Positions 18,201 through 27,427 of a DNA stretch of 64,000 nt are shown piece after piece. Every line of letters begins with the position of its first letter. The first letter of the stretch is position 1. This DNA is from Lelliottia jeotgali (GTDB lineage Bacteria > Pseudomonadota > Gammaproteobacteria > Enterobacterales > Enterobacteriaceae), in NCBI GenBank assembly GCA_002271215.1, contig CP018628.1:1240001-1304000 (forward strand), read 5' to 3'. Under the pieces are notes generated by a model. That model saw nothing but the letters and a program-made list of their open reading frames with translations, was not told the DNA's origin and ran no database searches. Position numbers and translations under genes: made by a program.

Positions 18201-19169
18201 GCACCGGAAACGGCGACGGAAATCGCGGTGGCGCAGGCGTTCTCGGCGCTGCTCGGCTGCGAGGTGAACGACATCGAAGCCGATTTCTTCGCTCTCGGCG
18301 GCCACTCGCTGCTGGCGATGCGTCTCGCGGCGCAGCTCAGCCGCGCGTTCTCCCGCAAAGTCACGCCGGGGCAAATCATGGTCGCTTCGACGGTCAACCA
18401 ACTGAGCACGCTGCTGGATTCCGCGATGAGCGACGAACAAGCGCAGCGTCTGGGGTATGAAACAGTTCTCCCGCTGCGTCAAAGCAACGGCCCAACGCTG
18501 TTCTGCTTCCATCCGGCGTCTGGTTTTGCCTGGCAGTTTAGCGTGCTGGCGCGCTATCTCAGCCCGCGCTGGTCGATTACCGGGATTCAGTCACCACGCC
18601 CGGAAGGCCCGATGGCGCAGGGCGCGACGCTGGATGCGGTAATCGAACATCATCTGCACACTCTGCGTACCCAGCAGGCGCACGGGCCGTATTATCTGTT
18701 CGGCTACTCGCTCGGTGGGACCTTAGCGCAGGGCATCGCCGCGCGTCTGCGTGAGCAGGGTGAGGAAGTGGCGTTCCTCGGCCTGCTGGATACCTGGCCG
18801 CCGGAGACGCAAAACTGGGCGGAGAAAGAAGCCAACGGGCTGGACCCGGAAGTGCTGGCGGAAATTGAACGCGAACGCGAAGCCTTTATGGCGGCCCAGC
18901 AGGGGCAGGCGTCAGGCGAGCTGTTTACCGCCATCGAAGGCAACTACGCCGATGCGGTGCGCCTGTTGACCACGGCGCACAGCTCGCGGTTTGACGGTAA
19001 AGCGACGCTGTTTGTTGCCGAACGCACACGAACGATGGACCCGCATCAGGCGTGGGGCGAGTGGGTGGGTGAGCTTGACGTTTACAGTCAGGATTGCGCC
19101 CACGTGGATATCATTTCTCCGCAGGCGTTCGAGCAGATTGGACCGGTATTGAAGGGGATTTTGGGGTAG
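15294..19169 (+). CDS. entF: Enterobactin synthase component F (NRPS, C-A-T-TE)
   Basis: 1291 residues. Domain order: condensation (1-~430; active HHLVVDG at 137-143), adenylation (~455-~960; TSGSTGRPKG at about 603-612; GRSDDQLKIRGQRIELGEI late), carrier protein (~975-1045; phosphopantetheine Ser1005 in LGGHSLL), thioesterase (~1065-1291; nucleophile Ser1139 in GYSLGGT and His1270 in CAHVDI). It activates L-serine, condenses it with dihydroxybenzoate from EntB and cyclises three units into enterobactin. Partners are YbdZ, EntB, EntD and EntE. The next gene in E. coli, fepE, is missing; a short repeat follows instead. Confidence 0.98.
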   Translation: MSTRLPLVAAQPGIWMAEQLSTLPNAWSVAHYVELKGEINAPLFSKAIVEGMMQADTLRTRFSEDNGEVWQWIDESLVLAEPHIIDLRDNADPHTAAVALMDADLAQNLRVDSGQPLAFQLLIQVDSNRWYWYQRYHHLVVDGFSFPAITRQIAAIYAAWAKDEPTPASPFTPFAEVVEEYQRYRDSEAYQRDGAFWAEQRKLLPPPVSLSPAPLPGRAATTDILRLKLLADRRAFSQLTASCPQVQRTDLALALVALWLGRLTGRLDYAAGFIFMRRMGSAALTATGPVLNVLPMAINIQAQETLPELALRLANQLKKMRRHQRYDAEQIVRDSGRAAGDEALFGPVLNVKVFDYQLDIDGVQAITHTLATGPVNDLELALFPDEQGGLSIEILANKQRYDEATLTRHVARLNALLAQFAANPALPCGEAETVSEEEYHQLAQINDTGVMLEATTLSALVAEQAHKTPDAPALADAHTELSYRQMREQVIALANGLRERGVKPGDSVAVALPRSVFLTLALHAIVEAGAAWLPLDTGYPDDRLHMMLEDARPSLLITTDDQLPRFSSVSDLTTLCYGELLPANGSEPLNLSTPEQTAYIIFTSGSTGRPKGVMVGQTAIVNRLLWMQNHYPLDVNDVVAQKTPCSFDVSVWEFWWPFIAGAKLVMAEPDAHRDPLAMQQFFARYGVTTTHFVPSMLAAFVASLTPENAHCCTSLKQVFCSGEALPTELCREWEVLTHAPLHNLYGPTEAAVDVSWYPAFGDALALVEGNSVPIGFPVWNTGLRILDGMMRPVPFGVAGDLYLTGIQLAQGYLGRPDLTASRFIADPFAPGERMYRTGDVARWLDNGAVEYLGRSDDQLKIRGQRIELGEIDRAMQALPDVAQAVAHACVFNQAAATGGDARQLVGYVVSDSGLPLDRDVLLDALKAQLPPHMVPVVVLQISELPLSANGKLDRKALPLPELTSKASGRAPETATEIAVAQAFSALLGCEVNDIEADFFALGGHSLLAMRLAAQLSRAFSRKVTPGQIMVASTVNQLSTLLDSAMSDEQAQRLGYETVLPLRQSNGPTLFCFHPASGFAWQFSVLARYLSPRWSITGIQSPRPEGPMAQGATLDAVIEHHLHTLRTQQAHGPYYLFGYSLGGTLAQGIAARLREQGEEVAFLGLLDTWPPETQNWAEKEANGLDPEVLAEIEREREAFMAAQQGQASGELFTAIEGNYADAVRLLTTAHSSRFDGKATLFVAERTRTMDPHQAWGEWVGELDVYSQDCAHVDIISPQAFEQIGPVLKGILG

Positions 19170-19180
19170 TTGCGCGCTGT

Positions 19181-19229
19181 TGCCCTCACCCTAACCCTCT
19201 CCCACAGGGAGAGGGCCGGGGTGAGGGGA
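19181..19229. repeat. CCCTCTCCC-type intergenic repeat
   Basis: TGCCCTCACCCTAACCCTCT followed by CCCACAGGGAGAGGGCCGGGGTGAGGGG is an imperfect palindrome. Related copies occur near 31904, 39999 and 61246. It occupies the position of fepE between entF and convergent fepC and may act as the bidirectional transcript end. Confidence 0.85.
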
Positions 19230-20030
19230 TCAAACTGCACGTTTCCCCAGCGGCACCACCAGTGGCGTTCCCGCTACCGGATCGTCAATAATCATGCAGC
19301 GCATTCCGTAGATCCGCTCGATAAGCTCTGGTGTCACAATCTCTTTCGGCGCACCTTGCGCCACAATCTTTCCGTCACGCAGCGCAATCAGATGCGTGGC
19401 GTAGCGGCACGCCTGATTCAGATCGTGCAGCACCGCCGCCAGCGTATAGCCCTGGGTGCGGTTCAGATCGCTCAGCAACTCAAGTAAATCAATCTGATGG
19501 CTAATATCCAGCCAGGTAGTCGGCTCGTCGAGCAGCATAATCGCCGTCTCCTGCGCCAGCACCATCGCGATCCACGCGCGCTGTCGCTGACCGCCGGACA
19601 GCGTATCGACGCTTTGCCTTGCCAGATCGGTGATCCCCGTTGCCTGCATCGCGCGGGCCACGGCCTCTTCGTCCTCTTTCCGCCAGCGGGTAAACAGCGG
19701 CTGATGCGGATACCGCCCGCGTGCTACCAGCTCCTGCACGGTGATATCTCCCGGCGTGGTGGCATTTTGCGCCAGCAGTCCAATCCGCCGTGCCACCTCT
19801 TTGCTGGCATAGCTTTGGATTTGCTCCCCGTCGAGAAACACGCTGCCGTGCTGGGGCGTCATCAGACGGCTCAGGGTGCGCAGCAAAGTCGATTTTCCGC
19901 AGCCGTTCGGGCCAATAATCGCCGTGAAATGGCCGTCGGGAATCGACACGGTCAGCTCGTCGACCACGATTTTTTTACCGTAGCCGAGGGTCAGTTTTTC
20001 GCCGCGCAAGCGGGATGTTGTGGCATTCAT
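19230..20030 (-). CDS. fepC: Ferric-enterobactin ABC importer ATPase
   Basis: 266 residues. Walker A GPNGCGKST, signature LSGGQRQRAWIAMVL and Walker B IMLLDEPTTWLD mark an iron-siderophore (FecE/FepC) ATPase. The start MNATTSRLRG at 20030 overlaps the fepG stop as ATGA, which rejects the much longer upstream frame. It forms the cytoplasmic motor of FepBCDG and is the last gene of the leftward fepD-fepG-fepC operon. Confidence 0.97.
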   Translation of the reverse strand: MNATTSRLRGEKLTLGYGKKIVVDELTVSIPDGHFTAIIGPNGCGKSTLLRTLSRLMTPQHGSVFLDGEQIQSYASKEVARRIGLLAQNATTPGDITVQELVARGRYPHQPLFTRWRKEDEEAVARAMQATGITDLARQSVDTLSGGQRQRAWIAMVLAQETAIMLLDEPTTWLDISHQIDLLELLSDLNRTQGYTLAAVLHDLNQACRYATHLIALRDGKIVAQGAPKEIVTPELIERIYGMRCMIIDDPVAGTPLVVPLGKRAV

Positions 20031-21019
20031 TTCTTGCGGGACTCCTGGACTAACAAGACGATGAGGTAAATCCCGCCAAGGCTGACGGTCACGACGCCCA
20101 CCGGAAGTTGATAAGGCATAAACAGCTGCTGGGCGCAGAGATCGGCGGCCAGCAATAACAACGCGCCGCACAGCGCCGACTGGGTTAAACCCCAGCGGGC
20201 GGTGCCGCTGATGCGTCGCGCGATGTGCGGGGCGACCAGCGCAATAAACGAAATCGGTCCGGCGATAGCGGTGGAGGCGGCGGTTAACACCACGGCGACC
20301 AGCATCAGCGTCAGGCGCGAACGCTCAACGCTCACCCCCAGCGCGCAGGCGCTGTCGTCACCCATCTCCAGCAGGCGCATTCTGCGCACCAGCAGCCAGG
20401 AACAGACCATCATCAGCGCGATAATTGGCGTGGCGGGCAGGGTTTTCGCCCACGTCAGGCCGTTGAGTGAACCCGCGTTCCACAACCCTGCGGAAAGCGA
20501 CGTTTCTAACGAGGCGTGCAGCAGAAGCCAGGTGTTAAACGCCATCAGCATAGCGCGGATGCCGATGCCGATAATGATCAGACGGAAGGTTTCGATGCCG
20601 TTGCGCCAGGCGAGCAACCAGACGACCAGCGATGTGAGAATGCCGCCCGCCATCGCCGCGAAGGCAATCGCCGTGAGATGCTGACCAAACAGCACCATCG
20701 CCACCAGCACGCCGCTCCACGCCCCGGTGTTGAAGCCCATCACATCAGGGCTGCCGAGCGGGTTGCGCAGTAACGACTGGAAAATCGCGCCGCTCACGCC
20801 GAGCGCCGCGCCGACCAGAATCGCCATCACCACGCGCGGCAAGCGCCACTCCGTGACGACCATAGTGATATTGCGCGGGGCGCTGCCGGTGAGGGCGTTA
20901 AAGACCTGGCTGAAATCGAGCGTCACCGCGCCGCTGCGCAGGCTCCAGACGGCAATCAGCAGGCTGGCGGCGACCAGCAGCAGGCAGGAGAACACTAAAC
21001 GTCGGGACGGAGACATCAC
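20027..21019 (-). CDS. fepG: Ferric-enterobactin ABC importer permease
   Basis: 330 residues with about nine to ten membrane segments of the FecCD/BtuC type. Family motifs include LRLPRVVMAILVGAALGVSG near the N-terminus (here written WRLPRV) and the NPLGSPDVMGFNTGAW segment, plus GPISFIALVAPHIAR near the C-terminus, the ATPase-contact region. Pairs with FepD to form the channel. Overlaps fepD by 4 bases and fepC by 4 bases. Confidence 0.97.
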   Translation of the reverse strand: MMSPSRRLVFSCLLLVAASLLIAVWSLRSGAVTLDFSQVFNALTGSAPRNITMVVTEWRLPRVVMAILVGAALGVSGAIFQSLLRNPLGSPDVMGFNTGAWSGVLVAMVLFGQHLTAIAFAAMAGGILTSLVVWLLAWRNGIETFRLIIIGIGIRAMLMAFNTWLLLHASLETSLSAGLWNAGSLNGLTWAKTLPATPIIALMMVCSWLLVRRMRLLEMGDDSACALGVSVERSRLTLMLVAVVLTAASTAIAGPISFIALVAPHIARRISGTARWGLTQSALCGALLLLAADLCAQQLFMPYQLPVGVVTVSLGGIYLIVLLVQESRKK

Positions 21020-22020
21020 AGGGCACCTCCGCGCTGGCGACGAACCAGGAAGATCAGCACCGGCGCGCCGATAAAGGCGCTAACTACCGAGACGCGCAGC
21101 TCACCCGGCACCAGCACACGGCCGATGATATCGGCAAACAGCAGCAGGGTCGGAGTGGCGAGTAGCGTGACCGGAAGCGACCAGCGGTGATCGGACCCGA
21201 CAATCCAGCGCGCCATGTGCGGCATCATCAGGCCGATAAAGGCAATTGGGCCGACGACGGCGGTCGCGCTTCCGCACAGCACGGTGATCGCCAGTAAACC
21301 CATCAACTGGGTGCGCGCCACGCGGCTGCCCAGCGCGGTGGCGGTATCTGTCCCGAGACTCAGGCTGTTCAACGCCCGGCAGGAAAATAGCGCCACGGCG
21401 GCGGCGATCAGCACCGGAATGGTGACCACTTTCAGGGTTTGCAGCGTGCGAATGTCCAGCGAACCCGCCTGCCAGAAACGCAGCTGATCCCAGACGTCAG
21501 GGTTAAGCAGGGCGATGCCTGAGGATAAGCCTTCGAGTACCGCGCCGAGCGCTACGCCCGCCAGCGTCAGACGCACCGGGCTGAGCTGTCCGCCGCCCTG
21601 GCTGCCGGTAAAGGCTACCAACAGGGATGCAGCCAACGCGCCGCAAAAGGCCATCAGCAGTTGTTCGGTGGGGGAGGAGAAGCCAAACAGCGCCGCGCCG
21701 AGGACGATGGCAAAACTGGCACCGGCGTTAACGCCGAGAATACCGGGGTCGGCAAGCGGATTGCGGGTCAGGGTTTGCATCAACGCCCCGGCAAGGCCCA
21801 GCGCTGCACCGGCCAGCAGCCCGGCAAGGGTACGCGGCAGCCGCGCATCGAGCACAATAATGCAGTCTGCACTCTGACATGTTCCGGAAAGGGCATCGAC
21901 GATCGTGGACGCGGGCAGCGGTTTCGCGCCGACCAGCAGGCTGAGTGCAACAGCAAGAAACAGCAGTATCAGTAAAACGGGCACGGCAGTGGCGCGCACC
22001 GTCAAAGAGGAAGACGACAT
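21016..22020 (-). CDS. fepD: Ferric-enterobactin ABC importer permease
   Basis: 334 residues from MSSSSLTVRA. An upstream in-frame ATG at 22032 exists, but ATG at 22020 has a GGATG ribosome-binding site at the right distance and gives exactly the E. coli FepD length. LDARLPRTLAGLLAGAALGL, TRNPLADPGILGVNAGASFA and GPIAFIGLMMPHMARW are FecCD-family hallmarks. First gene of fepD-fepG-fepC, divergent from entS across a near-perfect Fur box. Confidence 0.97.
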   Translation of the reverse strand: MSSSSLTVRATAVPVLLILLFLAVALSLLVGAKPLPASTIVDALSGTCQSADCIIVLDARLPRTLAGLLAGAALGLAGALMQTLTRNPLADPGILGVNAGASFAIVLGAALFGFSSPTEQLLMAFCGALAASLLVAFTGSQGGGQLSPVRLTLAGVALGAVLEGLSSGIALLNPDVWDQLRFWQAGSLDIRTLQTLKVVTIPVLIAAAVALFSCRALNSLSLGTDTATALGSRVARTQLMGLLAITVLCGSATAVVGPIAFIGLMMPHMARWIVGSDHRWSLPVTLLATPTLLLFADIIGRVLVPGELRVSVVSAFIGAPVLIFLVRRQRGGAL

Positions 22021-22037
22021 AGCAACATCCATGATTT

Positions 22038-22062
22038 GATAATGATAGTAATTATCGTTATC
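22038..22062. promoter_or_regulatory. Fur box, fepD-entS divergent promoters
   Basis: GATAATGATAGTAATTATCG followed by TTATC reads as overlapping Fur hexamers (consensus GATAATGATAATCATTATC). It starts 18 bases upstream of the fepD ATG and lies about 70 bases before entS. It is the clearest Fur site in the window. Confidence 0.9.
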
Positions 22063-22131
22063 TATCTTATTTGGCTATGTTAGCATGTGCGGCCAAGGAA
22101 TTGGTATAAAAGAAACCGTTAAGGCCCTGTA

Positions 22132-23376
22132 ATGACCCGACAATCCTGGCTGCTCAACCTCAGTCTGCTCAAGACTCATCCGGCGTTTCGCGCCGTGTTT
22201 ATCGCCCGTTTTATCTCCATTTTATCCCTCGGCCTGCTCGGTGTTGCCGTCCCGGTCCAGATCCAGGCCATGACAAACTCCAGCTGGCTGGTCGGTCTTT
22301 CCGTCACTTTGACGGGCAGCGCGATGTTTATCGGCCTGATGGTCGGCGGCGTGCTGGCGGACCGTTACGAGCGCAAAAAGCTGATCCTGCTGGCGCGCGG
22401 CACGTGCGGCGTGGGCTTTGTCGGGCTGTGCCTGAACGCCATGCTGCCGGAGCCGTCGCTTGTCGCGATCTATGCGCTCGGTTTGTGGGACGGATTCTTT
22501 GCCTCGCTGGGTGTGACGGCGCTGCTGGCGGCAACGCCTGCGCTGGTCGGACGTGAAAATCTGATGCAGGCCGGGGCAATCACCATGCTCACGGTGCGTC
22601 TGGGGTCGGTCATTTCGCCGATGGTCGGCGGCCTGCTGCTGGCGACCGGAAACGTGGCCTGGAACTACGGACTGGCGGCGGCAGGGACATTTATCACCAC
22701 GCTGACCTTGCTGCGCCTGCCGCTGCTGCCCCCTCCGCCGCAGCCGCGTGAACATCCTCTGAAATCCCTGATGGCGGCGATCCGTTTTCTGTTCAGTAAT
22801 CCGTTGATTGGCGGCATTGCGCTGCTGGGCGGACTGCTGACGATGGCCAGCGCGGTGCGCGTGCTTTATCCGGCGCTGGCGCTGGAGTGGCAGATGGGCG
22901 CCTCGCAGATTGGCCTGCTGTATGCGGCGATCCCGCTCGGCGCGGCGTTTGGCGCGCTGACCAGCGGTAATCTGGCGCAGAGTGCGCGTCCGGGGCTGAT
23001 TATGCTTTCGGCCACGCTGGCGTCGTTTATCGCTATCGGCTTCTTCAGCCTGATGCCGTTCTGGGCGCTGGGCGTGGTGTGTCTGGCGCTGTTTGGCTGG
23101 CTGAGCGCTATCAGTTCTTTGCTGCAATACACCCTGATTCAGACGCAAACGCCGGAAGGGATGCTCGGGCGAATCAATGGCCTGTGGACCGCGCAGAACG
23201 TGACGGGCGATGCGATTGGCGCGGCGATTTTAGGCGGGTTGGGGGTCATTATGACGCCAGTAGCGTCGGCGAGCAGCAGCGGGTTTGTGTTAGCCATCAT
23301 CGGGGTAATTTTATTGATGACGTTAGCGGAGTTACGTCGGTTCCGTCAGGAGCCCGTCGTTGTCGAAGACGTTTAA
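22132..23376 (+). CDS. entS: Enterobactin exporter, major facilitator superfamily
   Basis: 414 residues, about twelve membrane segments. The start [20 protein letters not shown] matches the known EntS N-terminus. Loop 2-3 has the MFS motif [19 protein letters not shown]. It exports newly made enterobactin from cytoplasm to periplasm, from where TolC takes it out. Divergent from fepDGC under a shared Fur box. A BIME follows the stop. Confidence 0.97.
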   Translation: MTRQSWLLNLSLLKTHPAFRAVFIARFISILSLGLLGVAVPVQIQAMTNSSWLVGLSVTLTGSAMFIGLMVGGVLADRYERKKLILLARGTCGVGFVGLCLNAMLPEPSLVAIYALGLWDGFFASLGVTALLAATPALVGRENLMQAGAITMLTVRLGSVISPMVGGLLLATGNVAWNYGLAAAGTFITTLTLLRLPLLPPPPQPREHPLKSLMAAIRFLFSNPLIGGIALLGGLLTMASAVRVLYPALALEWQMGASQIGLLYAAIPLGAAFGALTSGNLAQSARPGLIMLSATLASFIAIGFFSLMPFWALGVVCLALFGWLSAISSLLQYTLIQTQTPEGMLGRINGLWTAQNVTGDAIGAAILGGLGVIMTPVASASSSGFVLAIIGVILLMTLAELRRFRQEPVVVEDV

Positions 23377-23391
23377 GGTTTTTGTCGTTAT

Positions 23392-23462
23392 GTAGGCCGG
23401 GTAAGGCGGAGCCGCCACCCGGCAGAAAACGCCCGGTGGCGCTTCGCTTACCGGGCCTACGG
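23392..23462. repeat. BIME between entS and fepB
   Basis: Two opposed REP units: GTAGGCCGGGTAAGGCGGAG..CCGCCACCCGGCA and GCCCGGTGGCGCTTCGCTTA..CCGGGCCTAC. They separate the convergent genes entS and fepB. Confidence 0.9.
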
Positions 23463-23474
23463 GGAAGGTGCCGT

Positions 23475-24434
23475 TTATTTGAAAATGGCCTCTAAACGCT
23501 GCAACACCAGCATCGCGCTGTAATAATCCAGGCGGAAGGTTTCCGTCCCGAGCGCCCAGACGCGTTTGTTTTCGACGGACGGCAGATGCGCCAGCAGCGG
23601 ATTCGCGTAAATCGCATCGACATCCTTCTGGTCGCCCGCAAACAGGAACAACCCTTGCCCGTTCAGACCCGTCGCCAGGTTTTCACCCCCGAGCTGGATG
23701 ATATCGTGGCGCTTCCCCTGGCTTTTTGACGTCGTCAGCCCGGCAGGTAAATCAGCCAGCTGGAAGCCCAGCTGTTGCAGGAATTTGCCCTGCGCGGATT
23801 CAGTCGTCCACAGGTTCGCGCTGTGCGCGGCGGCGGTGTAAACGATGGCGTTGACTGGCTGCGGCGGCAGCTTCATGTGCTGTTTAACCTGCGCCAGTTG
23901 CTTATCAAATTCCGCGATGCGCGCGGCGGCCTGTTTTTCCTGCCCGGTGATGGTCCCCAGCTGCGTCAGCAATTCCTGCCAGCTTTTGTCGTCGTAATTA
24001 ATGACCAGCGTCGGGGCGATAGCCGACAGCTGATCGTACAGCGCCAGCGCAGAATCGCCGCCGGTGGCGCTAATCAGAATCAGATCCGGCATTTGTGCAG
24101 CCACGGCTTCCGCGCTCGGTTCGCCGATATACAGACGAGCCAGTTTGCGTTGTTTCGCGATGTCGCCCCACTGGCGCATAAAGCCCTGTGCGTCCGCCAC
24201 GCGGTTATTCGGGGTGGTCGCCCCGCTGGCAATGACCGGTGCGTCAATTGCCAGCAGCGAGCCGGTGAGGGTCACGCTGGTGGAGACAATGCGCGTGGGT
24301 TTGGCTTCAAGCGTGTGCGTCCCGTGGCTATCGCTCACCTGACGCGGCCAGTCGGCGGCGGTGGCTGAGGTTAGTCCTAAAACAAAAAGTCCTGCTAAAA
24401 GCAGGGTGTTACGACAAACAGCAGGGAGTTTCAC
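23475..24434 (-). CDS. fepB: Ferric-enterobactin periplasmic binding protein
   Basis: 319 residues. Signal peptide [23 protein letters not shown] with cleavage after about residue 26. The TroA/FepB fold shows [20 protein letters not shown] at the start of the N-lobe and [20 protein letters not shown] at the C-terminus. It carries ferric enterobactin from FepA to FepDG-FepC. Monocistronic and divergent from entCEBAH. Confidence 0.97.
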   Translation of the reverse strand: MKLPAVCRNTLLLAGLFVLGLTSATAADWPRQVSDSHGTHTLEAKPTRIVSTSVTLTGSLLAIDAPVIASGATTPNNRVADAQGFMRQWGDIAKQRKLARLYIGEPSAEAVAAQMPDLILISATGGDSALALYDQLSAIAPTLVINYDDKSWQELLTQLGTITGQEKQAAARIAEFDKQLAQVKQHMKLPPQPVNAIVYTAAAHSANLWTTESAQGKFLQQLGFQLADLPAGLTTSKSQGKRHDIIQLGGENLATGLNGQGLFLFAGDQKDVDAIYANPLLAHLPSVENKRVWALGTETFRLDYYSAMLVLQRLEAIFK

Positions 24435-24461
24435 AAAGCGGCATCCTGTTTTTGTTGAGGT

Positions 24462-24597
24462 TAATGCTTCTCATTTTCATGATTGCGCCGAAGGGATGCA
24501 AGCGATAGTCGCACAAGATGCGCTGTCGGCGGTTGACACCACCGCGCTCTGCGATTAGGTTAGCCATCGAAAATATAAATGATAACTATTCGTAATG
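24462..24597. promoter_or_regulatory. Fur-type sites between fepB and entC
   Basis: Two A+T-rich blocks look like Fur operators: AATGCTTCTCATTTTCATGA at 24462-24481, near fepB, and AAATGATAACTATTCGTAAT at 24577-24596, near entC. One for each divergent promoter fits the arrangement known in E. coli. Matches are partial. Confidence 0.6.
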
Positions 24598-24621
24598 CGT
24601 TTATCGTTTAAGGAGGATGAT

Positions 24622-25797
24622 ATGGATACGTCATTGGCTGAGGAAGTTCAGCACACCGCGACCACGCTGCAATCAGACAGCTTTTTCTTTATGTCGCCTT
24701 ATCGCAGTTTCACCACGTCAGGCTGTTTTGCCCGCTTTTCTGAATCCGCCGTCGGCGGCGACGATCCGGCTGGTGCTTTCCAGCAAAAGCTGGCGCAGGC
24801 CTTCCGGCAGGCCAAAGCCCAGGGGATAACGCACCCGATTATGGTCGGCGCGATCCCGTTCGATACCCGCAAACCGTCGTCACTGTTTATTCCGCAAAGC
24901 TGGCAAACCTTCTCGCGCCCGGCGCGACAGAAATCTGCGCGCTACCTTCCAGGGGCGCAGGAACTGAGCGTCACGAAGCGCACTGAAATCCCCTCGCAGC
25001 CGATTTTTGAAGAGATGGTGGCCCGCGCCGCTGCGCTTACCGCCACGCCACAGGTCAATAAAGTGGTGCTCTCGCGCCTGATTGATATCGCCGCCGATCA
25101 GAAGATCGACAGCGGGGCGCTGCTTGAGCGTCTGATCGCGCAAAACCCGGCCAGCTTTAACTTCCACGTGCCGCTCGAAGACGGTGGTGTGCTGCTGGGC
25201 GCTAGCCCGGAATTGTTGCTGCGCAAAGAGGGGACGCACTTTAGCTCGCTGCCGCTGGCCGGTTCCGCGCGCCGTCAGCCGGACGACATGCTGGACCGCG
25301 AAGCCGGGAACAAACTGCTGGCCTCGGAAAAAGATCGTCACGAGCACGACCTGGTGACGCAGGCGATGAAAACCGTGCTCGAAAAACGCAGCCACCATCT
25401 GACGATGCCCTCTTCACCGCAGTTAGTGACCACGCCGACGCTCTGGCATCTGGCGACGCCGGTCGAGGGCGAAGCGCACGAACACGAAAACGCGCTGACG
25501 CTGGCCTGCCTGCTGCATCCGACGCCAGCGCTGAGTGGTTTCCCGCATCAGGCGGCGAAACAGCTGATTGCTGAGCTGGAGCCGTTCGATCGTGAACTGT
25601 TCGGCGGCATCGTCGGCTGGTGCGACAGCGAAGGCAACGGCGAGTGGGTAGTGACCATCCGCTGCGCGCGCATTCATCAGAATTCGGTTCGCCTGTTTGC
25701 GGGCGCGGGCATTGTCCCGGCTTCTTCGCCGGTCGGCGAGTGGCGCGAAACCGGGGTCAAACTCTCCACCATGCTCAACGTTTTTGGTTTGCACTGA
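24622..25797 (+). CDS. entC: Isochorismate synthase
   Basis: 391 residues, the E. coli length. Start [10 protein letters not shown] at 24622 follows a strong AAGGAGG; the longer frame from 24595 includes that site and is rejected. The chorismate-binding fold is clear: [40 protein letters not shown] and [20 protein letters not shown]. It converts chorismate to isochorismate, the first step to 2,3-dihydroxybenzoate. First gene of entCEBAH. Confidence 0.97.
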   Translation: MDTSLAEEVQHTATTLQSDSFFFMSPYRSFTTSGCFARFSESAVGGDDPAGAFQQKLAQAFRQAKAQGITHPIMVGAIPFDTRKPSSLFIPQSWQTFSRPARQKSARYLPGAQELSVTKRTEIPSQPIFEEMVARAAALTATPQVNKVVLSRLIDIAADQKIDSGALLERLIAQNPASFNFHVPLEDGGVLLGASPELLLRKEGTHFSSLPLAGSARRQPDDMLDREAGNKLLASEKDRHEHDLVTQAMKTVLEKRSHHLTMPSSPQLVTTPTLWHLATPVEGEAHEHENALTLACLLHPTPALSGFPHQAAKQLIAELEPFDRELFGGIVGWCDSEGNGEWVVTIRCARIHQNSVRLFAGAGIVPASSPVGEWRETGVKLSTMLNVFGLH

Positions 25798-25806
25798 GGA
25801 ACGAAC

Positions 25807-27417
25807 ATGACGATTCCCTTTACCCGCTGGCCCGAGGAATTTGCCCGGCGCTACCGTGAGAAAGGCTACTGGCAGGATCTGCCGCTAACCGACATTTTGA
25901 CCCGCCACGCCAACAGCGATGCGACGGCGATTGTCGACGGCGAGCGTCAGTATTCTTATCGCCAGTTCCATCAGGCGGTGAACAATCTGGCGTCAGCCTT
26001 GCAGGCGCAGGGCGTGAAGCGCGGTGAGACGGCGCTGGTGCAGCTCGGCAATGTGGCGGAGTTTTACGTGACGTTCTTCGCGCTGTTACAGGTGGGCGTT
26101 GCGCCCGTCAATGCCCTGTTCAGTCATCAGCGCAGCGAACTGAACGCCTACGCCACGCAGATTGAACCGGCTTTGCTGATTGCCGACAGGCAGCACGCGC
26201 TGTTTGCGGGCGATGATTTCCTGAATACCTTTGTCGACCAGCATCGCTCCGTGCGCGTGGTGCTGCTGCGCGGTGATACGGGCGAACATGCCCTGGAAGC
26301 GGCGATAGCGCGCCCGGCGGATAACTTTATCGCCAGCCCAACGCCAGCCGATGAAGTGGCGTTTTTCCAGCTCTCTGGCGGCAGCACCGGCACGCCGAAG
26401 CTGATCCCGCGCACCCACAATGACTACTACTACAGCATTCGTCGCAGCAACGAGATTTGCGCCATCAACAGCCAGACGCGCTACCTGAACGCGCTGCCTG
26501 CCGCGCACAACTACGCGATGAGTTCCCCCGGCTCGCTGGGCGTGTTCCTCGCGGGCGGCTGCGTGGTGCTGGCCAACGATCCAAGCGCGACGCTGTGCTT
26601 CCCGTTGATCGAAAAACATCAGATTAACGTCACCTCGCTGGTGCCACCGGCGGTCAGCCTGTGGTTGCAGGCGATTGCCGAAGGGGCGGGCAACGCCCAG
26701 CTCGCGTCGCTGGCGCTGTTGCAGGTGGGCGGCGCACGTCTTTCTGCCACGCTTGCCGCGCGTATTCCGGCGGAAATCGGCTGCCAGTTGCAGCAGGTGT
26801 TTGGTATGGCGGAAGGGCTGGTGAACTACACCGCGCTCGACGATTCGCCGGAAAAAATCATGAACACCCAGGGCCGCCCGATGTGCCCGGACGACGAAGT
26901 GTGGGTGGCGGATGAACACGGCAATCCACTGCCGCGCGGCGAAGTCGGACGCCTGATGACGCGCGGGCCGTACACCTTCCGCGGCTATTTTAAAAGCCCG
27001 GAGCACAACGCCAGCGCCTTTGACGCCGACGGTTTTTACTGCTCGGGCGATCTGATCGCCATCGACGAACAGGGCTACATCACCGTTCAGGGGCGCGAAA
27101 AAGATCAGATCAACCGTGGTGGCGAGAAGATCGCTGCCGAAGAGATCGAAAACCTGCTCCTGCGCCACGACGCGGTGATCCACGCGGCGCTGGTCAGCAT
27201 GGAAGACAGCCTGCTGGGTGAGAAAAGCTGCGCGTATCTGGTGGTGAAAACCCCGCTGCGGGCGGTGGAGGTGCGGCGTTTCCTGCGTGAGCAGGGCGTG
27301 GCGGATTTCAAGCTGCCGGATCGCGTCGAGAGCGTGGATGCGCTCCCGCTGACGCCGGTAGGAAAAGTGGACAAGAAACAATTGCGCCTGTGGCTGGCCG
27401 AACGCGCCCAGGGCTGA
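25807..27417 (+). CDS. entE: 2,3-dihydroxybenzoate-AMP ligase
   Basis: 536 residues, the E. coli length. ANL-superfamily adenylating enzyme with the P-loop-like [20 protein letters not shown], the adenosine motif [11 protein letters not shown], and [20 protein letters not shown] preceding the catalytic lysine GKVDKKQL near the C-terminus. It adenylates dihydroxybenzoate and loads it on the aryl-carrier domain of EntB. 9 bases after entC. Confidence 0.98.
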   Translation: MTIPFTRWPEEFARRYREKGYWQDLPLTDILTRHANSDATAIVDGERQYSYRQFHQAVNNLASALQAQGVKRGETALVQLGNVAEFYVTFFALLQVGVAPVNALFSHQRSELNAYATQIEPALLIADRQHALFAGDDFLNTFVDQHRSVRVVLLRGDTGEHALEAAIARPADNFIASPTPADEVAFFQLSGGSTGTPKLIPRTHNDYYYSIRRSNEICAINSQTRYLNALPAAHNYAMSSPGSLGVFLAGGCVVLANDPSATLCFPLIEKHQINVTSLVPPAVSLWLQAIAEGAGNAQLASLALLQVGGARLSATLAARIPAEIGCQLQQVFGMAEGLVNYTALDDSPEKIMNTQGRPMCPDDEVWVADEHGNPLPRGEVGRLMTRGPYTFRGYFKSPEHNASAFDADGFYCSGDLIAIDEQGYITVQGREKDQINRGGEKIAAEEIENLLLRHDAVIHAALVSMEDSLLGEKSCAYLVVKTPLRAVEVRRFLREQGVADFKLPDRVESVDALPLTPVGKVDKKQLRLWLAERAQG

Positions 27418-27427
27418 GGAGTTAAAC

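Noticed and set aside
22020..22032. Longer fepD start at 22032
   Set aside because: The ribosome-binding site and known length favour 22020; the first ATG lies next to the Fur box.
22222..23148. 308-codon open frame antisense to entS
   Set aside because: Arg/Gln-rich shadow frame with no start signal.
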